Assembly (NCBI GenBank): GCA_001874255.1
Contig: MPDC01000017.1
Coordinates: forward strand, 38,965 to 102,964
Source of the DNA: Alphaproteobacteria bacterium MedPE-SWcel
GTDB taxonomy: Bacteria > Pseudomonadota > Alphaproteobacteria > Rhodobacterales > Rhodobacteraceae
Direction: 5' to 3'
DNA: 64,000 nucleotides
A program made the translations under genes and the position numbers. How positions within the stretch are numbered: position 1 is the first letter of the stretch; each line of letters opens with the position of its first letter. The notes under the pieces were generated by a model. The model searched no databases and was not told the DNA's origin. It saw only the letters and a program-made list of their open reading frames with translations. Below, piece after piece: positions 48,396 to 58,702 of this stretch.

Positions 48396-49376
48396 TCATT
48401 CCGCCGCGAGGCGTATGTTCTGCGGTGCCTCGCTGACGAACAGGCGGGTTGCGCTGTCCTCCACGTCGCGCCGAATACGGTCAATCACAGCTTCGAACCA
48501 GGTCAGCGCTGCAGAGGCCGGGATCGCGACAGCCATACCCGCAGCAGTGGTCAGAAGCGCCTCCCAGATGCCGCCGGCAAGCATGGAGGGATCGGCCTTG
48601 GACCCGGCTGTTTGCAAGGCCTGAAAGGCTGCGATCATGCCGAGCACGGTGCCAAGCAAACCGAGAAGCGGCGCGATGGTTGAAATCAGCTCCAGCGCTC
48701 CCAAGCCACTGCGGGCAGAGCCCAATTCGCGTTTGGCGACACGCGCCGTCTCTTCGCGGGCGTGAGTGTCGGGCAGGCTCCGCAATGCGGTCAGCGCAGC
48801 ATAGACCACTTTTGAGCGGACGCCGCGACGACCGGCCACCAGGGCAATTGCGCGGTCCGCATCTCCGGCCTCATAGGCGGCAACCGCTTTGCGGGCCTTG
48901 CCCCGCGACCAGGCGCCAATCAGCGCCAAGCGCCAGATTTTCCAAAGAATCAGGGCCAGGGTGATGATCGACAATGCTGCGATGGCCCAGATCGAAGGGC
49001 CGCCGTTGCGAAGGAAGGTTTGCGCGGTGTCCAGCGCATCATAGGCCATCTCCTGCATGTTCTCCGGCGTGCTCTCGACCGGAAGCGGCACGGCTGGTTC
49101 ACTGTTTTCCACACCGGTGTCGGGGGCGATCAGTGTCTCGGCGTTGTCCTCAGATGCCGTGGCCTCAGATGTGGTGGCCTCAGAGGTCGGCAAGGTCACA
49201 TCGAGGTCCGATTCAAACGGCGTTTCAGGCACTTGCGGGGATGTCGGCGCAGTCGGAGCCACGAGTTCTGTTGCGAGACTGGGAACGGGGGGCTGGCCGC
49301 TGTCCGGGGCGACTGTCTGAGCTTGGGCGAGCACCGGCAGCAGCAGAAACATCGTCAGGAGAAAGGGCTTTTTCAT
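48396..49376 (-). CDS. MotA/TolQ/ExbB proton channel family protein
   Basis: 'LELISTIAPLLGLLGTVLGMIAAFQAL...GGIWEALLTTAAGMAVAIPA'. Confidence 0.9.
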   Translation of the reverse strand: MKKPFLLTMFLLLPVLAQAQTVAPDSGQPPVPSLATELVAPTAPTSPQVPETPFESDLDVTLPTSEATTSEATASEDNAETLIAPDTGVENSEPAVPLPVESTPENMQEMAYDALDTAQTFLRNGGPSIWAIAALSIITLALILWKIWRLALIGAWSRGKARKAVAAYEAGDADRAIALVAGRRGVRSKVVYAALTALRSLPDTHAREETARVAKRELGSARSGLGALELISTIAPLLGLLGTVLGMIAAFQALQTAGSKADPSMLAGGIWEALLTTAAGMAVAIPASAALTWFEAVIDRIRRDVEDSATRLFVSEAPQNIRLAAE

Positions 49377-49566
49377 ATCGGGCTCCGTGTAGCGGCAAGT
49401 GGCTCTGGTCTGCACAGCACGTGACAGATTTGGGATCGCTGGCAGATAGGCTTGGCTACACGACACACCCCGAGAGGGGCGTCCGCGATTGGCTACAGGA
49501 GACATTGGCCTCCGGATCTGGCGCTTAATTTAGCATAGTATTTTTGTCAAGTTAAGCCTGTGTGCC

Positions 49567-50625
49567 TCAACTCGCCGGCCGTGTCCAGTAGGCTGCGATG
49601 TAGTGGTCTTTGGGGCTGAGACCCGCGGCTTTGATATGCGCCCGGAGCTTCTGCGCGGCCTTTTTTTCCGATGCAAACCAGATCATGTGATCAGCGAAGG
49701 CCCCCATCTCTGCGATTGCAACATCTGCGAGGTCCAGATTTGAAACCGCCGGGTGATGCAGCACGTCGATCCCCGCGTGGTCCGGCAGCGGGTAGCTCTT
49801 GCTGTCAGGGGTTGTGTGTTCCAACAGGACACGCCCACGGGCCTCGGGGCCCAATGCTGCGAGAAGCCTGGCGACGGCCGGGTACCCGGTTTCGTCAGAA
49901 TAGATGGTGATGGCTTCGGTCTGTGGGATGCCGCCGCCCCCCGGGCCGGTTATGCCGACGCGGCTGCCCGGCGTCGCGCTGCGGGCCCATTCGGTTGCGC
50001 GCCCGCCGTCATGTTCGAAAACGTCGAATACCAGGCGCCCGGTTTTGGCGTCCAGTTCGCGGACTGTATAGACCGGACGATGCAGCGTCGCCGCCCCCGT
50101 CGGCCAGACAGTTGCTCCGGTCTCGCTGAGATATGGCCATTCCGGATAGGCGAGTTCGGGCGTCGGCAGAGCCAGTCGGAAATGAATGGCATCTGTCGTG
50201 AAATGCGCCAGGGTCTCGGCCTCGGTCACCACGCGCAGAAACCCGCCGGGAATTTGCCTGACCTCCTGCACCGTGATGAACTGAAAGTTTGGCGGCAGGC
50301 AACCTGCGCTTTCCTGTGCATCCGACCACATGATCTTGCTGGCAGTGTCAGGCGAGAGATGCGCGATCGTGTCGCCGAGACTTTCCTTGAGAACATAAAG
50401 CCAATCCGCGCGGGTTGATCCGACCTGAACCGAACTCTCTGTGCCCTGACGCAGAAAGCTGTAGTTGCCATAGTCCGTTTCAATCTGAATTTCCCGATCT
50501 GTGTTGATCACAACAGGCAGGTCATGTTCCTTGGCCGTGCTCAGAACGGTGGTTCTGACGGTGTCGAACGAGAGGCCGGGCAACCGGGACTGAGTGTCGA
50601 AGGAAAAACGGTCTTGCATGGACAT
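49567..50625 (-). CDS. Siderophore-interacting protein (ferric-siderophore reductase, SIP family)
   Basis: 'RPVYTVRELDAKTGRLVFDVFEHDGGRATEWARSATPGSRVGITGPGG'. Confidence 0.9.
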   Translation of the reverse strand: MSMQDRFSFDTQSRLPGLSFDTVRTTVLSTAKEHDLPVVINTDREIQIETDYGNYSFLRQGTESSVQVGSTRADWLYVLKESLGDTIAHLSPDTASKIMWSDAQESAGCLPPNFQFITVQEVRQIPGGFLRVVTEAETLAHFTTDAIHFRLALPTPELAYPEWPYLSETGATVWPTGAATLHRPVYTVRELDAKTGRLVFDVFEHDGGRATEWARSATPGSRVGITGPGGGGIPQTEAITIYSDETGYPAVARLLAALGPEARGRVLLEHTTPDSKSYPLPDHAGIDVLHHPAVSNLDLADVAIAEMGAFADHMIWFASEKKAAQKLRAHIKAAGLSPKDHYIAAYWTRPAS

Positions 50626-50637
50626 GGTCAGGCCTCT

Positions 50638-51420
50638 TCAGCTTGGAATGACGTGCGGTGTGCCGTGATTGGGGTCGGCGATGATGGTGCAGGGCAGATC
50701 AAACACGTCCTTCATCATGGCGTGGGTGATGACCTGCTGCGGGGGGCCTTCGCTATGGATGTCCCCGCCCCGCAAGGCGATGACATGGTCGCAGTAGCGG
50801 GCCGCGAGGTTGATGTCGTGCAGGACCATGGCGACGGTGCGCCCGGTCTCGCGGTTGAGTCGGCTCACCAGCTCCAGAAGTTCGATCTGATGTGGCAGGT
50901 CGAGATAGGTCGTTGGTTCATCCAGCAATAAAAGCTGAGTGTCCTGCGCCAGTGCCATCGCAATCCACGCACGCTGGCGTTGGCCGCCCGACAGGGTATC
51001 GAGCAAGCGATTTTCCAATCCCTCCATACCAGTCGCCATCAGAGCGCTTGTGACAGCTGCGGCATCTTCGGCCGAATGCTGGCGCCATGCGGATTGATGA
51101 GGCGTACGTCCCCGCAGGACGAGATCCCGGACGCTCAGCCCCTCCGGAGCAATCGGCGACTGGCCCAGAATGGCCAACCTGCGGGCCACCGATTTGCTGT
51201 TCTGTTCTGCGATGCTCTTGCCGTCGAGAATGACCTGACCCTGGCTGGCTTTTTGCAGCCGCGCGAAACTGCGGAGCAGGGTAGATTTGCCGCAGGCGTT
51301 GGGGCCGACGATGGCTGTGACCGCGCCATCGGGGAGGGCAACGGAGAGGTTGTTCAACACGGTTGTGCGCGCGAAGGCGACGCTCAGATCACGGGCACTG
51401 AGACGAGAATGTTCAGGCAT
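50638..51420 (-). CDS. Iron-siderophore ABC transporter ATP-binding protein
   Basis: Walker A GPNACGKST, 'LSGGQRQRAWIAMALAQDTQLLLLDEPTTYLDLPHQIELLELV' FecE/FepC type. Confidence 0.93.
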   Translation of the reverse strand: MPEHSRLSARDLSVAFARTTVLNNLSVALPDGAVTAIVGPNACGKSTLLRSFARLQKASQGQVILDGKSIAEQNSKSVARRLAILGQSPIAPEGLSVRDLVLRGRTPHQSAWRQHSAEDAAAVTSALMATGMEGLENRLLDTLSGGQRQRAWIAMALAQDTQLLLLDEPTTYLDLPHQIELLELVSRLNRETGRTVAMVLHDINLAARYCDHVIALRGGDIHSEGPPQQVITHAMMKDVFDLPCTIIADPNHGTPHVIPS

Positions 51421-51423
51421 GGT

Positions 51424-52458
51424 TCAGAGGGCTCCTTTGCGAAACTGTGCGACGAGCAGCCACATCAGGACTGGCGCGCCGATCACAGCGGTGAACACGC
51501 CGGCCGGCAATTGCACGATGGGAACAAGCCGGGCCGCCGTGTCGGCCCCCAGCGTGACGAGTGCACCGATCAAGGCAGCAGCGGCGAGCACGGGGGCGCC
51601 GGTTCCCAGCAGGCGACGGGCTACCGGGCCTGCGACGAAGGCGACAAAGGGCAGAGGCCCTGCAACACTCACGGCGAGAGCGGCCAGCACTACCCCGGTG
51701 CAGGTCATGAGCAGCCGCAGAAGAGGCAGACGAAAGCCGAACCCACGCACGATGTCATCGGGCAAGACAAGCCGGTTCAGCGGGAACTGCAGCCAGACCA
51801 CGAGGGGCGTCAGCAGCGCCAGACCGCCCCAAATCAGAGCCACGTCGTTCAGGCTGCGGGCATTGAGCGATCCGGTCAGCCATTGGGCCATATCGGCGGC
51901 GCGCTGTTCGTCGGTCATGCTCAGCAGCAGATCGCTGGTTGCGCTCAGGGTCAGGCTCGCACCGATCCCGACCAGAATGAGGCGGTATGGATCAAGCCCA
52001 TTCTCGCGTCGTGGATCCCAGGCCAGAGCGAGGACCAGCGCCGCAGTCAGCAAGCCGCCAAGCAGCGCCCAGGGCAGCACGAACCGGACCGAGCCGAAGA
52101 CAAGGATGGCCAGAACGGCGCCACAGCTCGCGCCTGCGTTGAACCCGATCACATCAGGTGAGGCCATAGGGTTGCGGAGCATCGATTGGAACATGGCACC
52201 CGACAGACCCAGGGCTGCTCCGGCGCCGATGGCAACCAATATGCGCGGCAGGCGGTGATCGAGCAGGATCATCCGCGTGATGCCGTCCATCTCGCCCGCC
52301 AAGGCGGTGCCCAGGTCTGCGGCCCCGACCGGGAAGCTCCCCAATTGCAGGGCACCGAGGCCGGAGGCAATCAGCACAATGAAGAGACCGATCCCGGTGG
52401 CCAGATTGCGCCGTGAGATCGGCATGGAAAAAGAACCCAGGCGGAGGGGGACAGTCAT
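51424..52458 (-). CDS. Iron-siderophore ABC transporter permease
   Basis: FecCD family: 'GAALGLSGAMFQSMLRNPMASPDVIGFNAGAS'. Confidence 0.92.
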   Translation of the reverse strand: MTVPLRLGSFSMPISRRNLATGIGLFIVLIASGLGALQLGSFPVGAADLGTALAGEMDGITRMILLDHRLPRILVAIGAGAALGLSGAMFQSMLRNPMASPDVIGFNAGASCGAVLAILVFGSVRFVLPWALLGGLLTAALVLALAWDPRRENGLDPYRLILVGIGASLTLSATSDLLLSMTDEQRAADMAQWLTGSLNARSLNDVALIWGGLALLTPLVVWLQFPLNRLVLPDDIVRGFGFRLPLLRLLMTCTGVVLAALAVSVAGPLPFVAFVAGPVARRLLGTGAPVLAAAALIGALVTLGADTAARLVPIVQLPAGVFTAVIGAPVLMWLLVAQFRKGAL

Positions 52459-53492
52459 AGCTTGCGCACTCCCTTGCTGCGGACCAGCCAGATCAGAACC
52501 GGTCCCCCGAGGATCGCGGACATCACGCCCGCCTGCATGTTGCCGCCGAAAAGGGCTGAACGGGCTATGATGTCCGCGACACCCAGCATCGACGCGCCAT
52601 AGATGCCGCTGTAGAGCGCCAGCCAGCGCATATCCTGTGGCGCTGTCGCTCGAGCCAGATGCGGAACAATCAGGCCGATAAACGCAATCGGGCCCGCCAT
52701 GGACACGGTCGCGGCGCATAGGACAACGATTGCACAACCGGTCAGCAATTGCAGCAGCCCCACACGAACGCCCAACCCCTGAGCGGTGTCTTCGCCCAAT
52801 TGCAACGCGTTGAGGCCAAAGCCTGCGGCGAATGCAATGAATAGCCCGATGGCAACGAAGGGGAGCAGCGCTGTGATCATGTCGAGCGTGACATTGTCAA
52901 ACCCACCAAGCACCCAAACGCGGTACACCTCAAGCGAGGAACGGCTGACTAGCAACAGCCCTCGAATGAGCGCGTAGAACAGCGCGCTGACGGCGGCGCC
53001 TGCAAGGATCAGCCGCCCGGTACGTGAGGGCGCGTTGCCGCCGAGTATGAACACGAGGACGGCGGCCAGCGCGGCGCCGAAAAGGGCGCTCCAGAAGAAT
53101 TGCGCGGGGTCGGTTATCCGCAGCGCAAAAGTACAAAGCACAACCCCGAGCGCTGCCCCGGCATTGACCCCCAATAGCCCCGGATCGGCAAGCGGGTTGC
53201 GCGTGAGCGCCTGCATCAGGGCCCCGGCGACGCCAAGGCATCCTCCACACAAGAGCGCCGCCGCAATGCGGGGCAAGCGGATCTGACGAATGACGATATG
53301 TTCAGCAGAATCGGGGTCAAAAGCGACGAGAGAGAGCCAGATGTCCTGCCACGACAGGGCGCGCACACCAAGGCGCAGGGCAAAGACCGCTGTCACGCCA
53401 ATTGCGAGGATGCCAATTGCGAGCCAGAAAAACCGGCCAGGTTGGACACGCGCGGTCACAGGTATCTCCGACCTAGCGGTCATCCGATACAC
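52455..53492 (-). CDS. Iron-siderophore ABC transporter permease
   Basis: FecCD family: 'GGCLGVAGALMQALTRNPLADPGLLGVNAGAALG'. Confidence 0.92.
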   Translation of the reverse strand: MYRMTARSEIPVTARVQPGRFFWLAIGILAIGVTAVFALRLGVRALSWQDIWLSLVAFDPDSAEHIVIRQIRLPRIAAALLCGGCLGVAGALMQALTRNPLADPGLLGVNAGAALGVVLCTFALRITDPAQFFWSALFGAALAAVLVFILGGNAPSRTGRLILAGAAVSALFYALIRGLLLVSRSSLEVYRVWVLGGFDNVTLDMITALLPFVAIGLFIAFAAGFGLNALQLGEDTAQGLGVRVGLLQLLTGCAIVVLCAATVSMAGPIAFIGLIVPHLARATAPQDMRWLALYSGIYGASMLGVADIIARSALFGGNMQAGVMSAILGGPVLIWLVRSKGVRKL

Positions 53493-54480
53493 CTCCGGCC
53501 AGAATTCCGGCCTCGCGGGAGGAGGTCACCTCGGTGTCGGGATCTCCATCCATTGCCTGTTCGAGAAGGGGGACGAGCCTGTCCAGCGCGTAGTTGATGC
53601 TCAGCGGGCTGGAATGGGACAGCGCGGATGTCAGCATCAAACCGGAGTATATCTCGCGCCCTTCGATATAGGCCCTCATGAAGCGGCGCAGCGGCAAACG
53701 GTTCAGACGCGCGACAGAGGTGCCTCCGTCGAGCCAAAGCAAAACATCGGCGTCGATGGGGGCGAGATCTTCGTCGGACACGATGTAGTAGGATTGATTG
53801 GGACCCTGGTAGGCAAGGACCTCCTCTGTCGGCACAAAGCCCAGTTCGGCAAGAAATTTCCCGCGGATATCGTGATGGGTATAGGCCCCGGTCGTCCCGG
53901 CCCAGACCATCACCCCGGTTGCACCCTGCCAGTCGGGGTGACTTTGGCGCAGGTCGGCAAAGCGCCGCTCCAGCCCTGCAAGGGTTTCCTGGGCGCGCTC
54001 GATGCGTCCGGTGGCCCGGCCGAGCCGCAACAGCATCTGCTGCCATGACGTCCCGTAGTCCCCGCTGCCGGGCGCCGCTGCGACTGTCGGCGCTATTTCT
54101 GAAAGCAGAGCATATTCGCGCGCCGTCATCCCGGACCATTGGCCGACGATCAAATCGGGCTCCATGGCCGCAATGGCTTCGATATCGATCTCGCCTTGCA
54201 TCACAATGGGGGTGCCGTCGCCCAGAGCGTCCTGCGCCCATGGCCAGACCCCATAGGGAAAGGTGCCATACCATTTGCGCAACGCATGAGGCACCACGCC
54301 AAGCGACAGCAGAAAATCATGGCCGATAAAGCTGAGCGACACCACGCGCTTCGGCTCGGCCGCTATCTTTGTTGCGCCAAAAATATGCTCGATTTCGACC
54401 GGAAACACCTGCGCCACGCCCCTGTTGGGACCGAGCGAGATGGCGCAGAGGGAAATCAGTATCAACAGGTGACGCATCAA
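53473..54480 (-). CDS. Iron-siderophore ABC transporter substrate-binding protein
   Basis: Signal peptide; 'AEPKRVVSLSFIGHDFLLSLGVVPHALRKWYG'; operon context. Confidence 0.9.
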   Translation of the reverse strand: MMRHLLILISLCAISLGPNRGVAQVFPVEIEHIFGATKIAAEPKRVVSLSFIGHDFLLSLGVVPHALRKWYGTFPYGVWPWAQDALGDGTPIVMQGEIDIEAIAAMEPDLIVGQWSGMTAREYALLSEIAPTVAAAPGSGDYGTSWQQMLLRLGRATGRIERAQETLAGLERRFADLRQSHPDWQGATGVMVWAGTTGAYTHHDIRGKFLAELGFVPTEEVLAYQGPNQSYYIVSDEDLAPIDADVLLWLDGGTSVARLNRLPLRRFMRAYIEGREIYSGLMLTSALSHSSPLSINYALDRLVPLLEQAMDGDPDTEVTSSREAGILAGGVSDDR

Positions 54481-54548
54481 GTGATCTTTGTGTGGCGTTG
54501 GAAAAAGGGGCTCCCCGGACTGGTGCAGCCCGGGAAGCCTGAGATGGC

Positions 54549-56648
54549 TCAGAACTTTGACGTCAGGGTGAGCGCGACATTTCGGCCCTCACCTATGTAG
54601 CAGGCGCCGGACTGGCAGGTGGTGACATAGAACTCATCGAGCAAATTCTGCACATTCAAAGCCACTTGCCAGTTGTCGCGGGAATAGGTGACCGCGGCAT
54701 CATAGAGCGTGTAGGATGGGGTTTCCTGGGTGTCGCTTCCATCCCAGCTGGTGCCGGTGTAGCGAACGCCCGCGCCGAATTTCCAGCCCTGCAGTTTTCC
54801 CTGCCCGGGTTCATAGTTGACCCAGAGGGAGGCTGTATTCTCCGGCACTTGCGCGATCTGCGCGCCGCTGGAGTTTTCAGTATCGAGATAGGTATAGGCT
54901 GCATCGAAACTGACATCCGCGACCCGGTGAAACAGTTCAAGTTCCAGCCCCTTGGACGTGGCTTCGCCGGTCTGGTTGGAGAACCCGGGGTTCGCGGGGT
55001 CGGATACCGTCATGTTCGACTTCGTGAGGTCAAAGATCGAAGCCGCAAACAGGGTGTCGGTGCCAGCGGGCTGATATTTGACGCCAATTTCGTATTGGGT
55101 GCCTTCGGTCGGCTTGAATGGGGTGCCGTTCACATCCGTGCCGACGACGTCCTGCCGAAAGCTCTCGGCATAGCTGATATAGGGCGACACACCATTGTCA
55201 AATCGGTACATGACCGCCGCATTGCCAGTCCATGCGCTGTCGTCAGCCGCAATGGTGGTGGCCCCAAAGCTGCCAGTGCTGGCACCCGTTTTGATGCTGC
55301 CGTAGCGCAGGCCGAAATCGACATAGAGCCGGTCGTTCAACGTGGCCCGGTTCTGAAGATACAGACCCGTTTCCGTGATCGACGTGCCATCGCTGTCGGC
55401 GACGGTAATGGCATTGTAGCCCGTGTAGGTCGGATTGAACGGATCAATCGGTGCGATCTGCGCCCCATAGGCAAAGTCGCTGTCATAATATCCGCGGGAA
55501 TAGCTTGCCCCGATGATCGTACGCAGATCAAGGCCGCCCACGGCATAGTTCGCCGTGGCATAGGCGTCGAGCGCGGCGCTCTTCATTTCGTTCTCGGCGC
55601 GATAGAACGAGCGGTTGATGGTGCCGTCAGCATTGTAGCGACCGTTGCCATAGTTGTCGAAGGCCCACCACGCGTGTTGATACTCGGCCTCGCCCTCAAG
55701 GTAGCGCGCGCTGGCGTTTGCGGTCCAGGTCTCGTTGAAGCGATGGCTCACCATCGCGGTCAGGCTGCGTTGTTCGCTGTTGAATTTGTCAAAGCCGGGT
55801 TCGCCGACAAACAGGCTGTCGTCAAAGAAGGTGCCGTTGCCAAAACCGGTGGCCGGTTCGAGAGTGCCGTAGAGTGATGCGAACTGGATCAGCGGGCTGC
55901 CGTCATTCTTCTGATAATTGGCAAGCAGGGTCAGTTCGGTGTCATCATTCGGCCGCCAGGTAATGGAGGGCGCGAAGGCGAGCGCATCGTCTTGCGAGAA
56001 ATCAACAGGGGTTTCCGCGCTGCGCAACAGTCCCACCAGGCGGTAGCGCAGGGTTCCTGTGGCGTTCAGATCACCGCTGATGTCGCCTGCGATCTGGCCA
56101 CGTTGGTTGGATCCGACGGAGAGCTGCCAGAGGTTCTCGCTGTCCTGTGCCGCCGTTTTCGACGTGGTGTTGACCACACCGCCAACGGAGCCACTGCCGT
56201 AGAGCCCCGAGGCTGGGCCTTTCAACACTTCGACGCTTTGCAGCAGGAAGGGTTCCGGTTTGGTGTCGTTGTAGTAGTCGTAGCGGGCATTGAGACCGTC
56301 ATGCAGGGTGGACGGAGAAAATCCGCGCACCAATGACCAATCGGAGCGGTTGTCGAGACCCCATTGCCCGGCCAGAATGCCGGATGCATATTGCAGCGCC
56401 TGCTCAACACTGGTGGCTCCGCGTTCCGCGATCTGTTGCGCCGTGACGATGTGAACGGCCCGGGGAGTCTTCGAAATGGCGTCACCTGTCTTGGCGACAG
56501 TGCCGGATTCGAGTGCGACGCTCTCGCCAAAGAATGCCGTGTTCTCGTCGGTTTCCACGTAGATTGGTTGGAGTTCTATGACATCAGCGGCAGCAGGCAG
56601 CGCCGCGATCAATGCACAGAAAGATACAGTTGTTGTCCGGAGTCCCAT
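54549..56648 (-). CDS. TonB-dependent siderophore receptor
   Basis: Plug 'KTPRAVHIVTAQQIAERGATSVEQALQYASGI...VLKGPASGLYGSGSVGGVVNTTSK' and C-terminal 'NVALTLTSKF'. Confidence 0.94.
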   Translation of the reverse strand: MGLRTTTVSFCALIAALPAAADVIELQPIYVETDENTAFFGESVALESGTVAKTGDAISKTPRAVHIVTAQQIAERGATSVEQALQYASGILAGQWGLDNRSDWSLVRGFSPSTLHDGLNARYDYYNDTKPEPFLLQSVEVLKGPASGLYGSGSVGGVVNTTSKTAAQDSENLWQLSVGSNQRGQIAGDISGDLNATGTLRYRLVGLLRSAETPVDFSQDDALAFAPSITWRPNDDTELTLLANYQKNDGSPLIQFASLYGTLEPATGFGNGTFFDDSLFVGEPGFDKFNSEQRSLTAMVSHRFNETWTANASARYLEGEAEYQHAWWAFDNYGNGRYNADGTINRSFYRAENEMKSAALDAYATANYAVGGLDLRTIIGASYSRGYYDSDFAYGAQIAPIDPFNPTYTGYNAITVADSDGTSITETGLYLQNRATLNDRLYVDFGLRYGSIKTGASTGSFGATTIAADDSAWTGNAAVMYRFDNGVSPYISYAESFRQDVVGTDVNGTPFKPTEGTQYEIGVKYQPAGTDTLFAASIFDLTKSNMTVSDPANPGFSNQTGEATSKGLELELFHRVADVSFDAAYTYLDTENSSGAQIAQVPENTASLWVNYEPGQGKLQGWKFGAGVRYTGTSWDGSDTQETPSYTLYDAAVTYSRDNWQVALNVQNLLDEFYVTTCQSGACYIGEGRNVALTLTSKF

Positions 56649-56920
56649 GTCTCATTTCCGCTTTTTGCTTTTTATTCGTGCACCTGGCGAAAATGCTTGG
56701 TCAGCTTGCGGCTATAAAAGCCATATAAAAGAGTCAAGTATTATTCCCCCATGGTGATCGTCCGATCGCTGCATTGCAGCAGGGGAAAGGCGGCAGTTGG
56801 AACGAAGGTGGATGGGACGCAGCCTTCGCCCTGTCACCAGCAGAAAGTGCAGCATTTCGGGTTGACAGTTTTGGGGAGCAGAGGCCTAAATGCCCAACAT
56901 TTTTAAAAACCTGGGATGAA

Positions 56921-57586
56921 ATGTTGTTCAACCGTCGTGCCGCTGAGGATGATACAGTCGTGGCCATGCTGGCCTCCGCCATACGGCGGGACATTTCCTT
57001 TGGTGCGCTGTGCCCGGATGAGAAGCTGAAGATCGACGATCTCAGGAAACGCTATGGTGGATCGAACCATTCCATGCGGGAAACCCTGCGCATGCTGGCC
57101 TCCGAGGGCATGGTGGAAGCAACCAATCAACGTGGATTTCGGGTGACTTCGGCCACCGAAGAGGATCTGGCGGATATCCTGCTGGTGCGGCTGGAGATTG
57201 AAAAGCTGGCCCTGTCGCTTGCGATCGAACGTGGCAGCGTGGAGTGGGAAGCGGCGGTGGTCGCAGCCCAGCATCAAATGCGACGTGCCGAGGCAGCCGT
57301 GCAGCGGGACCCCAATGATGTGTCGGCGCTCGAATGGGACGAGGCCTGCCGGGCCTATATGCTGACGCTGGTCTCGGCGTGCGGATCACCGCGCCTGATT
57401 GAAATGGCCGGGAGGTTCTATGATCAGTCCCGTCGTTTTCGTCTTGCGCACCTGCGCGAGGGCCGTCTCGACTTTGACGCGCGCAGCCGTCGGCACACAG
57501 CGCTGGTGACGGCAATCATGGACCGGGACGTGCCGGCAGCGCTTGCGCTTCTGGAGGAGGACACCCGCGCGGACATGTGCGGATGA
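56921..57586 (+). CDS. GntR family regulator (FCD type)
   Basis: GntR HTH 'LKIDDLRKRYGGSNHSMRETLRMLASEGMVEATNQRGFRV' and helical C-terminal domain. Confidence 0.88.
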   Translation: MLFNRRAAEDDTVVAMLASAIRRDISFGALCPDEKLKIDDLRKRYGGSNHSMRETLRMLASEGMVEATNQRGFRVTSATEEDLADILLVRLEIEKLALSLAIERGSVEWEAAVVAAQHQMRRAEAAVQRDPNDVSALEWDEACRAYMLTLVSACGSPRLIEMAGRFYDQSRRFRLAHLREGRLDFDARSRRHTALVTAIMDRDVPAALALLEEDTRADMCG

Positions 57587-57620
57587 GACGCCACATAAAC
57601 ATCACTGGGAGGAGAATACG

Positions 57621-58637
57621 GTGACATACAACAGACGACAAACCCTCGCGCTCATGGGGGCGGCTGCGGCTTCGGGCCTTGCCGCTCCGGCCATCGCCTC
57701 GGGCAAGAAACCGGTGGTGGGGGCCCTGAGCCTGACCAGCCATTCGGGCAGCTTCATTGCGCTGGAACGTGGCTACTTCAAGGATGCGGGCCTCGATGTG
57801 GAACTGAAGTTCTTTCAGGCGGCACAGCCCATGGCCGTGGCGATCGCCTCGGGTGACGTGGATTTCGGGGTCACGGCAATTTCCGGTGGCCTCTTGAGCC
57901 TCGCACAAAAGGGCGCGGTCAAGGTCATCGGCGGTGCGCTCTCGGAGGAGCCGGGTATCGAGGGCCAGAAGCTCCTGGCCTCCGATGCGGCGTTCGAGGC
58001 CGGGTTGACCTCGCCTGCCGCGCTGGACGGCAAGCGCTATGGCATGACCACGGCGGGCTCCTCTTTCCACTACATGGGGTCAAAAATCGCCGGAGCCGAA
58101 GGCGGCACGCCGCAGTTCATCCCGCTGCAGAAGGTGGGGGCCGTCATTGGCGCGCTCAAGTCGGGCCAGATCGATGCCTGGTCCATCGTGCCCCATATCG
58201 CCAAACCCCTTGCCGGCTCGGGTGCGGTGCATATCATCGGCAATGTCGCCGACTATCTGCCGAACTATCAGGTCACCACCGTCTTTACGTCGGCGCGCAA
58301 TGCCAGTGAGGAGCGCGGTTTGACCGAAAGCTTCCTGAACGGCTTCGGCAAGGGGGTTGCGGATTACAACGCGACCATGGTCGACAAGGAAAACGGGGAT
58401 GCCGCCATCGACGAGATGGTCGATCTGATCCACAAATATGTCTACGCCGACCGCCCGCGTGAAAAGGCGGCTCCCTCAATCATCAATGGCTCCATGCGGA
58501 TCAACAAGGACGCGGCGATCAATGTCGCCTCGGTGACAGATCAGCTGACATGGATGCAAACCGAGGGGTTGGTGGATGCGAATATCACGCTCGAGACCTT
58601 CCTCGACACCAGCTATGTGGATGTGATCGGCGCCTGA
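57621..58637 (+). CDS. NitT/TauT-type ABC substrate-binding protein (Tat-like signal, GTG start)
   Basis: 'YNRRQTLALMGAAAASGLAAPAIA', NMT1/SsuA-like fold; upstream of ATPase and permease. Confidence 0.85.
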   Translation: MTYNRRQTLALMGAAAASGLAAPAIASGKKPVVGALSLTSHSGSFIALERGYFKDAGLDVELKFFQAAQPMAVAIASGDVDFGVTAISGGLLSLAQKGAVKVIGGALSEEPGIEGQKLLASDAAFEAGLTSPAALDGKRYGMTTAGSSFHYMGSKIAGAEGGTPQFIPLQKVGAVIGALKSGQIDAWSIVPHIAKPLAGSGAVHIIGNVADYLPNYQVTTVFTSARNASEERGLTESFLNGFGKGVADYNATMVDKENGDAAIDEMVDLIHKYVYADRPREKAAPSIINGSMRINKDAAINVASVTDQLTWMQTEGLVDANITLETFLDTSYVDVIGA

Positions 58638-58702
58638 CGGGCAAATCAAGTACGGAAATGAGGGTGCGGGCAACGGCCCGCCCCTGACACAGGACTGAAT
58701 TC

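Noticed and set aside
50980-52258. Long forward ORFs (393 and 323 aa) opposite siderophore ABC genes
   Set aside because: Antisense to FecE/FecCD family genes with strong motifs
54666-55877. 403-aa forward ORF opposite the TonB-dependent receptor
   Set aside because: Antisense artefact; the receptor on the minus strand has clear plug and barrel features
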